From Erythrocercus mccallii (taxonomy: Eukaryota > Chordata > Aves > Passeriformes > Dicruridae), in assembly GCA_013397435.1 (NCBI GenBank), contig VZRG01000774.1, positions 270,615 through 334,614 of the forward strand: DNA of 64,000 nucleotides, read 5' to 3'. This document shows, piece after piece, positions 26,701 through 41,800 of the stretch. The translations under genes were made by a program, and so were the position numbers. Each line of letters starts with the position of its first letter. Positions within the stretch are counted from its first letter, which is position 1. Under the pieces are notes generated by a model, which was given only the letters and a program-made list of their open reading frames with translations, had not been told where the DNA came from and did not search any database.

Positions 26701-28980
26701 AGCAATAATATCCAATCTTCCGTCAACATAATCAAAAGCAAAAGAATTCAGAGGTGGGGAGAAGACTGTCTCACGACAAGGGATGCAGGATCTGTAGTTT
26801 TTAAACCAAAATGCTAGATATTTGGCTACAAATAAAAAGGTAGCTTCTTACCAAAAATCTCCTACCTTTTTTTCCTGGTTCTAAAAAACTAGCTACTTCC
26901 TTTTCACTGCTTATCTTAACACCTAGATACTGATAATCAAATTATATTCATATCTCCAATGACAACTTGGATCATTTGTATCCTCACCTCACAAGCGTTG
27001 TGTCGGTGTTGCTTCTGTGGCACCACTGGGTACCCTTAGTAACAATTCCAAACGCCACTACCATGTCCAGCTTGAATGAGTTAATGTTTGATTCAAGAGA
27101 TTAAAACACTCTTGTGTTATTAATATTCAAAATCATTCCAAAAAGCATCCTTAGCAGAACTCCTTCTATATGAAGCAACCTCATGTGTTTTGTAGCAAGC
27201 ATTACGAATTTCTGTATTTAAGTGAGGAAGAAAGCACAAGGCTTGAATTAAGTTACACCCTCCAAGCTAAATTATGGCCTTTGCATTTTGGTTGAACAAA
27301 TTATTTTAAAAATCGTTCTAACGTCCTCTTATCAGATCTACACTTTCATTACTCCATGCGCCAAACAGACAATTATTTGTGCTTAAACTTCCCTTCTTTA
27401 TTCTGTATTTAACCAAAGAGATAAGGAAGACCTTATTAAACAATATGAACTCATCATTAGTTTGAGTCAGTTAAAATTTTAATCAAATAATCAGGAACAC
27501 TTAAAAGCCTGCAAGGTTCCATTTCTTCTTGAATTCCTGAGAATGTGGAGCTGCCTCTCCACTGTTCCAGTCAAAACACCTCTCCTCCACAGCACTGGTC
27601 ATGCCTACATATGGAGAGTATCTTTTAACAGTAACATTAATATGAAACTAACTTTTCCACAAGAGTCTGAGCAACCAGTAGGTCATCTGTATATATTGCT
27701 CTGCACAATCTGTACTCTGTACAGTACAATCTCAGCATCAGATTTTAAATCCTAAGGAAGTAAAGACAGGTGATTTGAACTGAGTCAACCTCATCAATAT
27801 TTTCATATTCACACTGCCACAACACTGCACATTTAGGCTACAAATTGAAAATCCAGGCAATATAAGGCAGTATATCTTATACCTGTGAGTGGCAAGGAAT
27901 GCATTCATTCATGTATCTAAATTTCTCTTGCAGAATTTAACCCTCTTCCTATCCCATTTTTCCCTCACCCACGTCCTTGCTAGCTCAACAACTTCTGACC
28001 TATAACTTTCTGAACAGCTGAGCAGCTTCTGTGTTTCCTGAAAATTACTGGACTTTAAAGCAGAAAAAAAATCCCACTACTAAGCACAGATCCCATGCTC
28101 TTACTAGCACAAGACAAAGAACAGCACCTTGGCAAGGAATGCCTGGACATAGATGTGTACTTTCCCCAGGTGATACTGGATGGAAAAGAACTTGCATGCT
28201 TGGAAACAGTGTATCACTGGGGACCTACTGCTTCAACATTTCCTTTTATCTGACCACAGAGTTACTATAGAGAAATAAGAGCTACCAAAATACGCCTATA
28301 AGCACTAGTAACTATTCTCTTTGAAGTACCTCATCACCTATTTTCTATAGCCCATAAAATAGCAGGTGACTGACTCAGCTCAACTTGAGCAGCCTGGCAA
28401 CTCTGACATTCCCAGTACTTTCATTTCATAGCTAATACTGTGATCACAGGCCATGACTGAGCAATTCAAAGATATTATTAACGAACTGCAGTAACACAGT
28501 TTTGGTGATTTTTTTAGTATATCATTATTTTTCTCTGCCTATGAACTGCCAAAGACTGCTACAAATTTGTACTTATTTCCTTATCCTTCCAACAGCTCCC
28601 CAAAAAGCTGCCAATGTTTGACAGCTCAATGACAGGTATTCCTCACTCTAATACCATGAAGTCCAAATCGTTCAGTTTTAGAAAAGTTGGGGGTTTTTTA
28701 AGTAGTCATCAAAATGCCCTCATTTTACCTATAAAATCTCATGTACTAATTCATAACAAAATCCTTCCAATGTGTTTCTTATTCTTTGCTCAAAGATTGA
28801 CCAAAAGCTGTCACACACAAGTTTGACTCCTCTTCCCCCATGTCATCTGGAGCTGTTCAGACTAACATTTAACACACTAAAATTCTTCCTTAAATAGTAA
28901 TCATCATCCTCGCTTTCAGTTACATGTTACTTCAATATCCTGGCTGCACTGATCTCCATTCACATGTTTGTGAATGTATA
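23786..28980 (-). other. Intron-like AT-rich sequence, no gene recognised
   Basis: No repeat or gene of known type. The only noteworthy part is a short CpG-retaining, exon-like stretch at 26,988-27,070, described under findings. An A15 run lies near 24,074-24,088. Confidence 0.5.
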
Positions 28981-28986
28981 GTAAAT

Positions 28987-29028
28987 AAAAAAAAAAAAAA
29001 AAAAAAAAAACAAAAAAAAACCAAAAAA
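28987..29028 (+). repeat. A-rich tract (A24, C, A9, CC, A6)
   Basis: A24 at 28,987-29,010, then interrupted A runs. It could be the tail of an old retroposed sequence, but nothing recognisable precedes it. Confidence 0.85.
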
Positions 29029-32000
29029 TAACACCCCAAAACAAGAACAAAAGACACTTCAGAATCTTACATTCCTCATCTCCTCTAAAAGTATGGATTA
29101 TATTTTACAAAAATTCTGCATATTTGTTATTTTTTCAGAGCTGTTACATTCAAGCCCTTGCAAACATGTTTTAAAATTTTACCCAGTAAAATATCAGTAT
29201 TGTGAACATTTAAGTCTGTCAATGAAAAATACAGGTAAGACATTAAAAATCTGCAGCATTTTCAGTGATGCAAAGAAACCCTCATTCTATGCTTTAAAGG
29301 AATTACTTATTTTCAGTAAGTATTTTCATTACTAAATAGAACTTTTAATTTTAATTTAACTAAGTCATTTACCATACAACATCACAAACAGGTATCCCTG
29401 GTGCAGTAAATAACTTTCAATTTGTTTCCAAAGTACTTACTGTATTAAGAGAAAAGCATATTTCAGTATCCTCTAAGTGTATCCTGGGTTTTGCCCCAAC
29501 TTTCAAGTGCCCCAAAAGAACAAAAATCTCTTTAACCACAGTGAACAGTAATTTTTACCTGCTAACTACTTGTCAGTCAAATTGCACAGTGGTTAAACAC
29601 CAGTTGCTGCAGTTTAATGCTTTTCCCATTACATATACAATCACTGAAGATTAACTAACCCTACAATCCAAAACATCTAGGTGGGTGTTTAAGTAATTTT
29701 CATTTCTTTGTGCAGTCTGACTTAAAACTGAATATTTGGAAAAGCAATTGAAACTCATGCTTATTTATATTCAATTTACTCAAGTTCTTATGGACTGTTT
29801 GCTTTTATTTATGTTATGTATATATAAGCTTCTTACTAGAACACATATTTTAGCTAAGCCAAGAAGAGGAAATAATTAGAAAGTAAATTTTTTTTGGACT
29901 GGGATGCAACTTCTCTCATGTGCTTTTAAGTAATTTCTGGTTTGGATCTTCATGTTTAGCACAGTAATTTTATAGTTGTACATAAAGATAAAATTATCTT
30001 AAAAGTAACAGAATCTATTTTTAATGTTTCAAACCCTGAAGTTATCAAATACTTTTAAAACTTCATTACAAAACCCTTTTTTTTTTTAGTTTGAGTTTTA
30101 GTAAGAGCAGTTCTTGTGCCAACTGCAACAGCTCTAAGAAACTAACATTTTTGCTACAAATCCAAACCCTAGGGCAAACTTGGGGGATTAAGTCACTTCC
30201 ATTAACTGAGATCTTGTCCACTCAGCAGTGTTATTTGTGTGTTGACTACAGCAGTGCTATTGCCAGACAGACTGCACTAAGCCACTGTGCAATTAACACA
30301 ACCAACTGTTACATTCATTGCTAACATCCCAGGCAGTAAGATTTAGGACAAATACTAAGAATGTCCTAATTTTTTCACATCTGGGAACATGAAAAAAGGT
30401 AAGTTCATCATTCTAAGACACGCAACACAGCTTTTGTTTGTTTGTTTTTGTTTTTTAAATGAGACAATGCTACCATGAACTCATGTCAGAAGATGTAAAC
30501 TAATATAAACATGATTAAAAAAATATTAGTGCCTGGCTTTATGTTATATGATTAAAGGAAAATTAAAATCCAGAGAGCAAATTCAGGGGTCTCACCCTGT
30601 AAAATGGAACACATAGTAACAGATCATAAAAATAACACTACTTCTTGATTCAGAGAATGTTTAGGCCTTTACTTGTTAGTAAAAATAAAGATACATTCTT
30701 ATCTAATCATAACTTTTGCAAGCTTTTGGTATGCCCATGGAATTTTCAAGCTAAAAATCCTGTTACATAACTAAGCAGGACAAATCCAACTCCACAGTTC
30801 TGCATCTTCATGCTAGTGGGTTTTTCCTCTCCCCTTTGGGGATCTACATTTTCAATAAACATTTGTTCCTTTCAGATCTCAATTTTAAGGCTGACTACAT
30901 TTAAAAACTGAGCATTTAGTTCACTTCACTAAACCATCCAACCTCTGGACTTGTTCTGAGACCCCTGTTATGTTCCCATTCTCCCTTGCCTGAGCAATTT
31001 AAAAATGATTGTTTTTCCTCCCAGCCATGGAGAAGTGTCTGTCATGACACATGGCAGAACCACGTTTAAGACACTCCCCAGTAATAGACTGTGCTTTAAA
31101 AACAGTATAGGCATTATTTTAATTAAACAGCATTCAAATTGGTCTGTATACATTGCACTTGATCAATAACAGCCTTTTAGTTACTTGACTTCATTTCACC
31201 AATTAGAACTAGCAAATATATCATTACAACACTGCCTATTGCCTCTGGAGCACACTCAAGCATGTCAACAAATGACGAACTTCATTTGGTATTTAAAATT
31301 TAATATTTAATTTAAACAAAGCTGCTTAAATTTTCATGAAGTGCAGTTAGGGGCAACTAGGAAGTTCAACTAACAGTGAAAACCTGACTGATAGGATGTC
31401 AGCGTGCTGTGAAAATAAAGAATCAGTAGCTCTGATACTGAAATAACATCCAAAATAACTGTTTATGTTGAACTACACATATACAAAGCTTTTACTCAAC
31501 CTTATGCCTCAGTAGTTTACAACACTCTTCCTCTGAGAAAGCACATACTTGTTTCTGGTTTATTGTAATAACATTAAAAAAAAAATCACACATTCACACA
31601 CCCACCACTCTCCCTCAATATTGGAAACTGAGGGGCTGAGGGTGGTGTGTGGCTCCCTCCAAACAATTCAATCTTTACATATACCTATGACTTGTACGAG
31701 CAATTGCTCTACTGCTTTAAAAAGCACCTTCACTCTGGAAGCTATGGGAAAAACTCACTTTAAAGGCACCTAAACAGAATGCTTGGTACCATTTATTCTA
31801 ACTGAACATTTCCTGCACTTTTTTGAGTTATGTGGCATATCTAATTAGCTAAACTCCTTCTTATAACAACTTCAGCAAAGGGAATTTGAAATAAAATAAC
31901 ACTGTTTACCCTTGCTAAATCCAACTCAGCTACAGCTATTATTACAAGCTTGAAGCAAATATTTAAGAAAAACACCCACAACCAATGAATACATATAGCA

Positions 32001-34879
32001 GACCCCTTTATAACTGTGCTAGTTAATGACACCTAATCGACTTTAAACTCAGAGTTTAAGTGCTTTTTAACTCAAGTGAAAACCTTCTCTTTGGATAGAT
32101 ATACATTTCAGCAGGGGCATATAGAAGTTTTTCTAGTATTTATTACTAAAAGGAACATGCAAGTCCAATTGGTATCAGCACCAAATACTTCCTAAGAAAA
32201 GCAGCCTCAGGACAATAAAGCCGAAAGCCTGGTAGGTGCTAATCTAAATGTCTTGACAATTCTCATTTACACAACAGTAGCTTTCCTAACATGCACAGAA
32301 GAAAAGAGATGGCATTTCCTTTCTGTAGTTATGTGCATTCACACTCAATCCAAAAATCCTCTTCTGCAAACAGAACAGTAACTTTGGTATTAAGCTTATT
32401 TTATGAGGACCACAGTATGATTAAGGGTAACAATGGAATTTTTAGAAGTTCTTTGTGAACAAGTATTTAAAAATAGAAATAGCTTGTTATTTGCATCTTC
32501 CTTATAAAGCCTGAGTCACATTATCCTATATCCAGGATAAAAGTATGAACCATTATAGTAGTTTCACGCATGCATTCCAAATTACTTTACAATATTACAA
32601 TCCTGGAATTCCATAACCTGTACACTTTGTTTACTGTGAAAAAGACCACTTCCCTCCCCCAACTTAAATCCACATTACTACTAGTTTACAAATGTACTTT
32701 CCTTACTGACTTTGTATTGTACAAAGACACAGTATTTTTTAAAGCTAGTGACATATTTGACTAAAAGAAGAGAGAAAACTTTGCTTTGACTTTTAAGTAT
32801 CTGCAACTAATCAAGCACTATCATTTTATCACCAAATGCAGATAGTATGGATAAAAGAACTTGGATTTGGATGAGAACTTTTAAGAGATTTCTTGGCTTC
32901 TCTTCTCTGGAAGAACAATAGTCTAAAGATTATTAAAACTCAATTCATTGGTATTTTAAATCATCATTAGGCTGCACAAATAACTTTACAGGACTAAGCT
33001 GAATACAGGACGCACTGCCTAGAGGCTATAGTAATTGGAGAAGTCTGGAAGATTATAGGTGCCTTTGTTTCTCTCTTATAACTTGTATTTTAAGGACATT
33101 TAGAGGAAAAATTATTTTAAACTACATTTACTGACATCTGTACAATTACACTGTCCTAAACTATTACAAGAATTACAAAACTATGAAATAGCGATAATCT
33201 ATAATTATCATTATTTATTGTTGTAAATACAAAGTTCCTCAAATAATAATCAGTTAATTCAACTGTTGCAAAGGAAGCTTTATTTGGCTAAGATGAATAA
33301 TACACACAGCATAAGCTCTAATATGATTACAGATTGGCTCATTTTATTATCCCTTAGAAAGAACTCTATTTTCACATCTCTACAGTATAAAGCATTATCT
33401 GCAAGAGGAATTTGTGTGCAACATAAGCTCTTCCAACAAAACAGATTGTAAGCTCTCTTAGAACTAGCTCTAGCTACCAAAGAATGGCCAGCACAGATCC
33501 AAGCCTCTGTGTGCTGCTCTCCTCTGCACCATCCCACATACCTGAAGCATATTCCTAACCATTCATGGCTACTGGTTGCATGAGATTCAGCAAAAGAGAA
33601 AACACTTCCCTCATATGGGTTTGGCATTCAAACTTATCTCAGTAGGAGAAAAACTAAATAGAATAGAAAAATCTTGCCAAGTTGAAATAGACTGGACCAA
33701 ACTTTCCTCTGTGCATAATAATTACTCAATATGTCTACATATTTACATGCATAAATGCCAGTACTCACAAAAGCTCCATTCAGTCTTAGCAATCAAATGA
33801 CCTGCAATACCATGAGTACACACAGATTTCACAGTCCATCTTACTGGAAGCTGAGGACATCCACAACAATTTCAACACTGTGTACTGGTATCAGAGCTTA
33901 AATATAACGTCCACTTCCAAGACCTATTTGAATGTCAATATTAATTGCACTGTCACATGCATGTGTCACCAGGCACAGGGGCTCACTCAAATACAAAGAG
34001 AAAATTACGACAGCATTGGTCAACACCAAATTAAACAACTGCTTTCTTTGTATGTAAGATTTTGTATTTTATTTTTGTCATTACAATGACAAATTGTATA
34101 AGCTTATTTTAGAATGAAATACCACCTTATAAGCCTTTATTTCTACAATCACTAATACCATCATCATTTTTTTAATCAAATCCACCAACAGATGCAACAT
34201 CTTGCACCCCACAAAAGGCGTGCTAAACAAGGCAGTCTACGTTAGAGCTATTACAAAAAAGGGATGAGGAGCCACACGACCACTTTGCAAATAAAAACTC
34301 ATACACAACTCCCAAAAGTTTCTCAAGGTCAATAATTAAGAACTGAAGACAAAAACTGTGACAGAGAGGATTTGTAGAGACTAGAAATAAACCATCTTAC
34401 TTTTAAAGATGTAAAAACTAATTTCAAGATGGTACTTGACCTGAGACTCATTGCCCATTATCAGGCAATTCAAGATCATGAACACTTTCACTACTTCCAT
34501 GACAACTGGGCTATCAATACTAAACTTTCCTTACAAGGCGATGCTGTTTAACTCTGCATCTAATGCCTAAACTACATTGGCTCTGAGGTGCCAGTGGCAT
34601 CAGCATGAATTACAAGCCAACTAAGTATTCTGGTAACCATATCTTCAAGGATATGCTCAATAAAGACAAAAACAAAAGCACCCATATAGGGAGAAAAGGA
34701 CAACAGATTAAATGCTCAGAATTCAGTGCGAAGTAAGAGAGAATAACACTCAAAACTTTACACAACAGTGTAAAGTTGCAATATGCTTCCTTTTTAAACA
34801 GAATCTAATTCCACCTTCTCGAATAACGTAGAAAAACCTAAGAAAGTTCCACAAAGAGCAAGGAGGATAAATAAAATTA
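29029..34879 (-). other. Intron-like AT-rich sequence, no gene recognised
   Basis: AT-rich, with short T and GTTT-type runs (near 30,080 and 30,436). The frames seen are short and featureless. Confidence 0.5.
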
Positions 34880-35825
34880 ATCAAAGCGACTGAGTGCACC
34901 CTCACAAAATTTGCAGATGACACCAAGCTGAGTGGTGCAGTTGACACATCAAGGATGGGGTGCCATCCAGAGGGACAAGCTCAGAGGCAGTGCCATGGGA
35001 ATCTCACAAAGTTTAACAAGACCAAGTGCAAGGTGCTGCACCTGGGTCAAGGTAAACCCTGGTATTAACCCAGTCTGGAAGATGAACAGATCCACAGCAG
35101 CCCTGACCAGAAAGACTTGGGGGTGCTGGTGGGTGAGAGGCTGGATATGACCCAGCCATGTGCACTCACAGCCCAAAAACCAAACGTGTCCTGGGCTGCA
35201 TCCAGCAGGGGAGGGAGGGGATTCTGCCCCTCTGCTCTGCTCTGGTGAGACCCCACCTTCAGTGCTGCACCCAGCTCTGGGGTCCCAGCAGAGGAAAGAC
35301 ATGACCTGTTGCAGCAAGTCCAGACAAGGGCCAACAAGATTAGAGGGATGATTTTAATCCATCTGCATGACAAGTGGCTAACCAGAGTAAGACTCTCCAG
35401 CATGGAAAAGTGTAGGAACACGACAAAGGTTTATAAACTCATGAGTGCCTTGGTCAGGGCAAATTAATTGTTTGCAAACTCAACACAGGAGATGGAGCTC
35501 TCAAAGAAAACTGGAAGGTAGCAGGCTCAAAACAACACAAGGAGTTGAAGTGATTAAATTGTGTACTACTGGATTTTCAAGATATAAAAGCATATACAAG
35601 CCTAAGGGGACACTGAACAAGTTGGCAGAAAAGGAAAGTCCACAGGTCACTGAAATTACAGAAATATCATTTAGCTATGGAAGAAACAGTTGCATGTTGA
35701 GGAAAGAGAGTGGAGAAGCTTCACAGACATTTATCCCATCCTTGTGGGATATTTCCTGGGATTTGGTTTGGTCACTGGCAGAGGTAGGACAGTGGTACAG
35801 ATAAAAATTTGGTTGGCCTGGAGGG
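34880..35825 (+). mobile_element. CR1 retrotransposon, 3' part of ORF2 plus 3' tail (plus orientation, degraded)
   Basis: The translated plus strand contains FADDTKLSGAV, the non-LTR reverse-transcriptase active-site motif (F/Y-A-D-D) as found in CR1, then KFNKTKCKVLHLGQG and DLGVLVGERLDM, all hallmarks of the C-terminal part of CR1 ORF2. In-frame stops and shifts show it is dead. From about 35,400 the sequence continues into the older-type CR1 tail (TTGGTCACTGGCAGAGGTAGG near 35,766). The element is 5'-truncated and divergent. It sits inside the presumed first intron in the orientation opposite to the gene. Confidence 0.9.
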
Positions 35826-38800
35826 ACAATAGCTCTTCATATTTGTGTACCTGAAGATATTTCAAAAACGTTTACAGACAGGAATTTCATAGTTAGCAGT
35901 AGCTGTTGGAACACCAGACAAACACCATACCATGAAATAACTAGTATTCTGTGATAACTCATGTCCACAGTTTATCATCTAAAATGAAAGATGACCGAAA
36001 GATTGCTTCAGTAATTTTACTATTACCTGGGAAACTGTACGACAGCATTCTAGAGGAACAACTGCTCCTCTCATTTGAGTGTTCATAATTAAGATGAAAG
36101 CAATGAAAGCAATGTGTAGACTTCTATGCATCATGAACTTGCTAGTCAAATACACAGCTGGGTATAAGGGGTACTTTTGAAAGGGACAACAACGAATTCT
36201 TGAAAGTCTCCAACAGGAATTACACCTGGGAGAGGCAGAATTGAGCCTAAGTCTACATTCCCATAGGAGCTCTATATTCCAGTAAAACCTCTTCTGAGAT
36301 CTCCTGCTTGATATTGACATACATGTCTGCAGAATTCAGCAGCTCTGTCACCAAGGGATTCTGCCCTCATAGTACTGACTGCAAAATGAAGTGTCAGTGT
36401 GGGAAAGAGGCTGTACTAGGAGAGAGGAAAATTACCCCACAACAATGCCAAATATAGCAATTCTAACTCTGCAGGGAGTGTTTTCAATCACGCCTGACAA
36501 TTTTGATTTTACAAGTGGTCTATTATCAGAGTCACGCAAATGACTACAACTCCTTACGAGTATCCATTAGAGGAGAGAAAAATGCACCAAAGTTCAGGAC
36601 ACCAGGAGCCATACAAGGAAGCCAGAATACATTGCAGGCTGATGTACCCTTTTCAGGCCATAATTTCTTTCATTTGGAAGCACACCTTAGAAATACTATT
36701 TCACTTTCTCTGAACAAAGAGGTGCAGTAACAGACTGGGTGAGAATCTATTCTCTTCTGAAAGAGATCCAGGCATGTTTGCCCATACAAGCCACCTGCCT
36801 CAAGAGGTCACAGCCTGACTGCCAGTTATAACCTCTTCCTCTCCCTGGGAAGGGAAGAGGCAAAGATCTGCCAGGATTTCTCTGTCACCTCAAATTGCTG
36901 TCAGACAACATACACAAAGTCCAGGCTGAATTCTACAAACAGCTTTATGAAAGCAGCAGGTCAATCTATAAATGCAGCTAAGGGAAGCAAAATAAAACTG
37001 AAACCCCTCCTAAAACAACATTTGCTCTCTCTCTCTTTGTACATGTTCCTTAACATCTCTGATTCTGGGATGAGAAAGTATGCCACTTAGGTGTTTGGTT
37101 TTTTTTTTTTATTCCAGAAAATCACTGGTAATAACGTCATTTTAAACATAATAAAGATTCTTCTCACAAATGCTATTCGGTGGTACTTACTTATATAAAA
37201 TTCAAACTAATTTACTAATACAAATATTTCTCAAGTATCCACTAAGCCACACCATTACTTTATCCTCCCTCTCTAGAAACAAACCTCTATAACGAGATCT
37301 CCTTGGAGCTGGCAGGCTAAGGTTAAGGTCCAGTAAGAAAGAGATGGCTGCTGGTTGTTGATGCATCAACGTACAAGCATGTAAAGAGTCGCTAGAGGAT
37401 CAAGGTTTACACCATCCTCCAGCAAAAGTATGTAACCATTAAGGCACTGAACACAATGTAGCAAGAGATGCATTACACACAGATTTGAATGATGAAAATG
37501 TATCACCACACAGATACTTAATTCTCAGCGCACCTTACTGACAGTACCAGAGACTGGCAACTTTCAAACTCAGTGCTAAGTCTTTTTACACCAGAACTAA
37601 ACATAAAGCCTGCATCTGGAGTTCTGAGGGACTCTAAGACTTGTTTAAAGTCATCAATTCAAGCCTTAGATAGTAGATAAACTTTTTTTAAAGAGTTCTT
37701 CTATTTTCATGTGATAATATCAACTTACAACTCATGACAGATTTAAAAATACAGTGTTTTGCTCATCTGCCAGAGCTCACGATCTCTCCAGACAAGTCTG
37801 CAAAAGCAAATGAACTCACTATACAGTAGGTCTTCGGAAATCTAAATTTTCGTCTTGGTCTCCCATCCCTGCTCTGGGGCAATGCAAACACACTCAGCAA
37901 CCAAAAGAACAAAAGAATGGAGGGCTTGGAAGGTTTTCTTTAAGCTGGCAGCAGCTCTTAAAGAGACAGGATCTCAACAAATCCTTACTGCTAGCAGTGA
38001 CCTTCACTAAGCCCTTCAGCACATCTTCATTAAGTACAAGGGCTCCACAGTAGCATTTTCAATCAAAATTGATCAACGTTGCCTACAATTTCATATTACA
38101 TTCAGTTTCTAACATTCTCTCCTGACATATTTCTGCTCCAGATGGCATCCACAGAGAAGACAAAATCAAGTGCTGACACCTCACCAAAGCAAAACCTTTC
38201 AAACCCATAAGCCAGTAACATTTGGACTCAGCTGCAATGATGCTGCAATCAAGCAGCTGGAACTTCAGAAAATATTCTTCCAGATAACCCTACTACAGAG
38301 TTGAAATATGTAAACTCTAGCTATCACAACAAGGCCACCTGAACTCTAAGCCTTACATTGATGGCTCTTAGTATAGGCCAATTAGTAGCACTCGAAAATT
38401 TATCTAAGAATTAAGAGTTAACAATTTATGCTCACCAGAAGATGCACAGTGAAAGGATACCATTATCCACTGGACAGTTATACTTCAGTATATAGTTATA
38501 TATACATATATATACAGTTATACCTGTTGCAAAATACTTCAACTAATGATGAATTCTACAGCAACATTTCAAATTTTTCAAAACAGTGCTCAATTATTGA
38601 TGGTTTAGTTACTGAATTTCTTTCTGAATAAATAACTTTGGAGCAGCTTTTGTACAAGAAGGATTTCTCTAACCTATCTGCATCATAGAGTCAGTTCACA
38701 TGCCTGCTTTATGACAGTCCTCTTCCTACAACATTTTATCTGTTTCTTGGCTTTAGGCAGCTCTACATTGAAAGAGCCTGTAGTTTCCAACACAGGAGCA

Positions 38801-41800
38801 GGACTTGCATGGTTATCATCCCATTCACGTCTCAACCATGTTTTTTTCTAGGAGTGAATGTGTGGAGGAAGAAAACACCATCCCATCCAGTTGCATTTGG
38901 TAGAGAGGAACCTTGAGTATGTGTCCCTCTCTAGAGCATTAGTGATGAAGTTGTGCTTTTTAGACACATTGAATTCTTCACAAGTGGACGCGCTAGTCCC
39001 AGTCAAAACTCGGACCTGCATTAGGGTGGTGCTGACAGGCAACCTAAGCGCCTTGCCACAGTGGAAAACACAAATACAACAGCTACTGTGCCACATTCAA
39101 CACAAGCCCTTCACTTAACACCTGTAACTCAAGCAACTATCTCCTCCCTTCCTTCAGCTCTCCAAGTCCTTGCAGTTCAGGACTATTTGGATAGTAAGAA
39201 AAGATACTTTCTGAAGCACAATCCACTTTTTTAGAGTGATCATTCACTTCACACAGTAAATTAACTGTCCATAACTACTGGGTCTTTGTTACTTCATTAG
39301 ACCATTTGCTGAGTTTCAGGACCTAGCTGCTGACCCTCTTTGGTTAAGTCTACACTTGAGTTTGGTGCACAATGCAACAGAAAGGAGTCAATACAGCAAA
39401 ATCCTGCTGCAGAATCCTCAATAGCCAAACTATGTATTTTGAACAAAGTTTTACAGGAAGTTATACTTTTGACTTGCTGTTCTCTGGTTCTGTGGACTTA
39501 CTATGTATTTGTAACCGGTGTATGTAATTCCTTTCAATTTCATCTGAAAGGAATTCTATTTGTGTGCCTGAGATGCTTCACACTGAACAAAGAACTGTGA
39601 AATGGGACAATCAAGAGATGCACTCCAAAAGAACACTTTGATCTGAACTAAATTGCTAATGGGAACAGCCATTAAGAGGCTCTAGATAATTAAGCAGATT
39701 CTGTGTAGTTTCAGGCCTATGGAGTGAGGGATAGAGTGCTCTTTTCCTCCTATTTTTTGTCCACTGAAGAAACTTTGTTGCCATTAGATAATATCACTGA
39801 AATACAAACATCTGAACATATGTTAAGGTTTAGACAGGTACAGGCATTGCATCAATAGTTCATTTGAGCTATGGAGCAATAGTTTGAAGCTTTGTGCTAT
39901 CATCCAGCTAAAGTTAACTGTGGTACCAAAAAGCAGATTTTCAGTGGTATAAACAGTGGCACCAAGATTAGTTTTTCACTGGATGACAAAGCCAAACACT
40001 GGAACAAAACAAGTCACCCAGTGACAGGGAGCCCCACTGATTTACTGATTTGGAACAGTGTTAACAGCTCAATTCTATCTTGCATTCCGCCAGTGGACTA
40101 AGAAGCCACTGACCTGAATAGCAAACAAAGTAAAACAGACCGTTTTAAAAGCTTGCCTTCCCATTAAAGAATGCAAATCTAAAACAAATCTCATCCATTA
40201 AAACAGATTGTTTTGTCTTTTCCTTACTCTACTGCATAGACAGTAGACATGCATGAACTACTTAACTGCAGTTATTTTTGACAAAGGTCACATCAAGATG
40301 GCAATCTGAATCAGCTAGAGACTTCCTCAAATTGCAGGCACCTGGAGGTTGTTTGTATCTTCCAAAACTGGCATCTAGAATATTCTCAACTTTAGAAACA
40401 GGCTACATAAATCTGAATTTTCATGCCACAGAAATAGAAAGGAAGCCACAATCTCTCTCATGAGAAAGCCACAACTGAAATAGTTCCCAAGGGAAAACTG
40501 TAATCATGAAGGTTATTTTTGCCTCATTTTAATTTTCAATTTCAGTCAGCAACTGCAGAACAAAATGGACATGTTAGACAAGACCATTAAAAAGCCAGTC
40601 TCTTGTTTATGAAAACTTACCAGGTCAAGCTACATGCAGCATTTTTCCTCATACTGAGACAAGTGTGTATCTCGTTTTCAATAGCCTTCTAACAGTTTAC
40701 TTATTCTTTTTGTCCCACACAGAGCTCCAGGCATTTCAGCAGCATGATAAACTAGCAAACAACTTTAATGAAAATAATCAAGTCTTTCTCACTGCATATA
40801 AGCTATTGCCATGCTTTCAATGAAGGCCTTGATAGAAGGTCAAAAATGGAATAAGAGGTTTCAGAGAGGCACAGTTGTAGGATGATTTTGTAAAGGAAGG
40901 GCCCCTTAGTTATCTATCCCTGTTAATTATCATGTGGGGACAGACATCGATTATCTGTGCAAACACAGAAAAGGACAGTGAAGCTTTTGAAAAGGAGCAC
41001 TGAGGCAAATAAGCAATTATTGATTCATGTGTTTGGCAAACATTTTCACCCACTCACGAGAAGGAGAGTTTAAGAGGATTTTCACTACATAGTAATAACA
41101 GAGGCAGCCTCTCCAGTTCATAAAAGGGAAGTCAGAACATAAGCCAGATGCAAAACTCCAACAAACACTGATTCACAGCTCCAGTCACACTCAAAGTCAT
41201 GTATGAAATGAGCAATTCAGACATCCAATAAGCCAAGAAGGGGAAAGAGAGGGCAATTATGTCTCTGTTCAACAGAGTGCCATTTAAAGTATTCCTTCTG
41301 ATTCAGCATCAACCCTTGTGATCAGTATTCTTGGCCTACCATCAATGAATTTAATTACACAATTATTGAAAAAAATGCAGCGTTCTCCCTTCCCTGCTTG
41401 CCCACAACCAGTCCAATACAAGTTACAGGAATTAGTCAGAAAGAACATGTAGAATAACTACCTCCACTCTCGTTTTTGAAGTTCAAATCACAGAAATGTG
41501 CTCAGATATTAGCTCAAGCATTACTGAAAATTACGTGTTTCCTTTAATTGAGCAAATGGAGCTTAATCTTCTCCATTAATTGATATGATGTGAGGGGCCA
41601 TGAAAGGTGTACCAAGTTACTTAACACCCATCAGTTACTTATTTGAGATTCTGGGATATTTAACTGACAGTTGTATGTTTGGATCCATGTCATCTAGTAT
41701 GGTTTTGCCCAGGATCTTCCTCTCCTGCTGAGCATAAAAAGGCAAATTGAGCTTCATCTCCTCCCTAGTTCTGCCTTCTTTCACCTCCACACACAGCTAG

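Noticed and set aside
35065..35421. Overlapping long frames on both strands
   Set aside because: Entirely within the dead CR1 copy at 34.9-35.8 kb.
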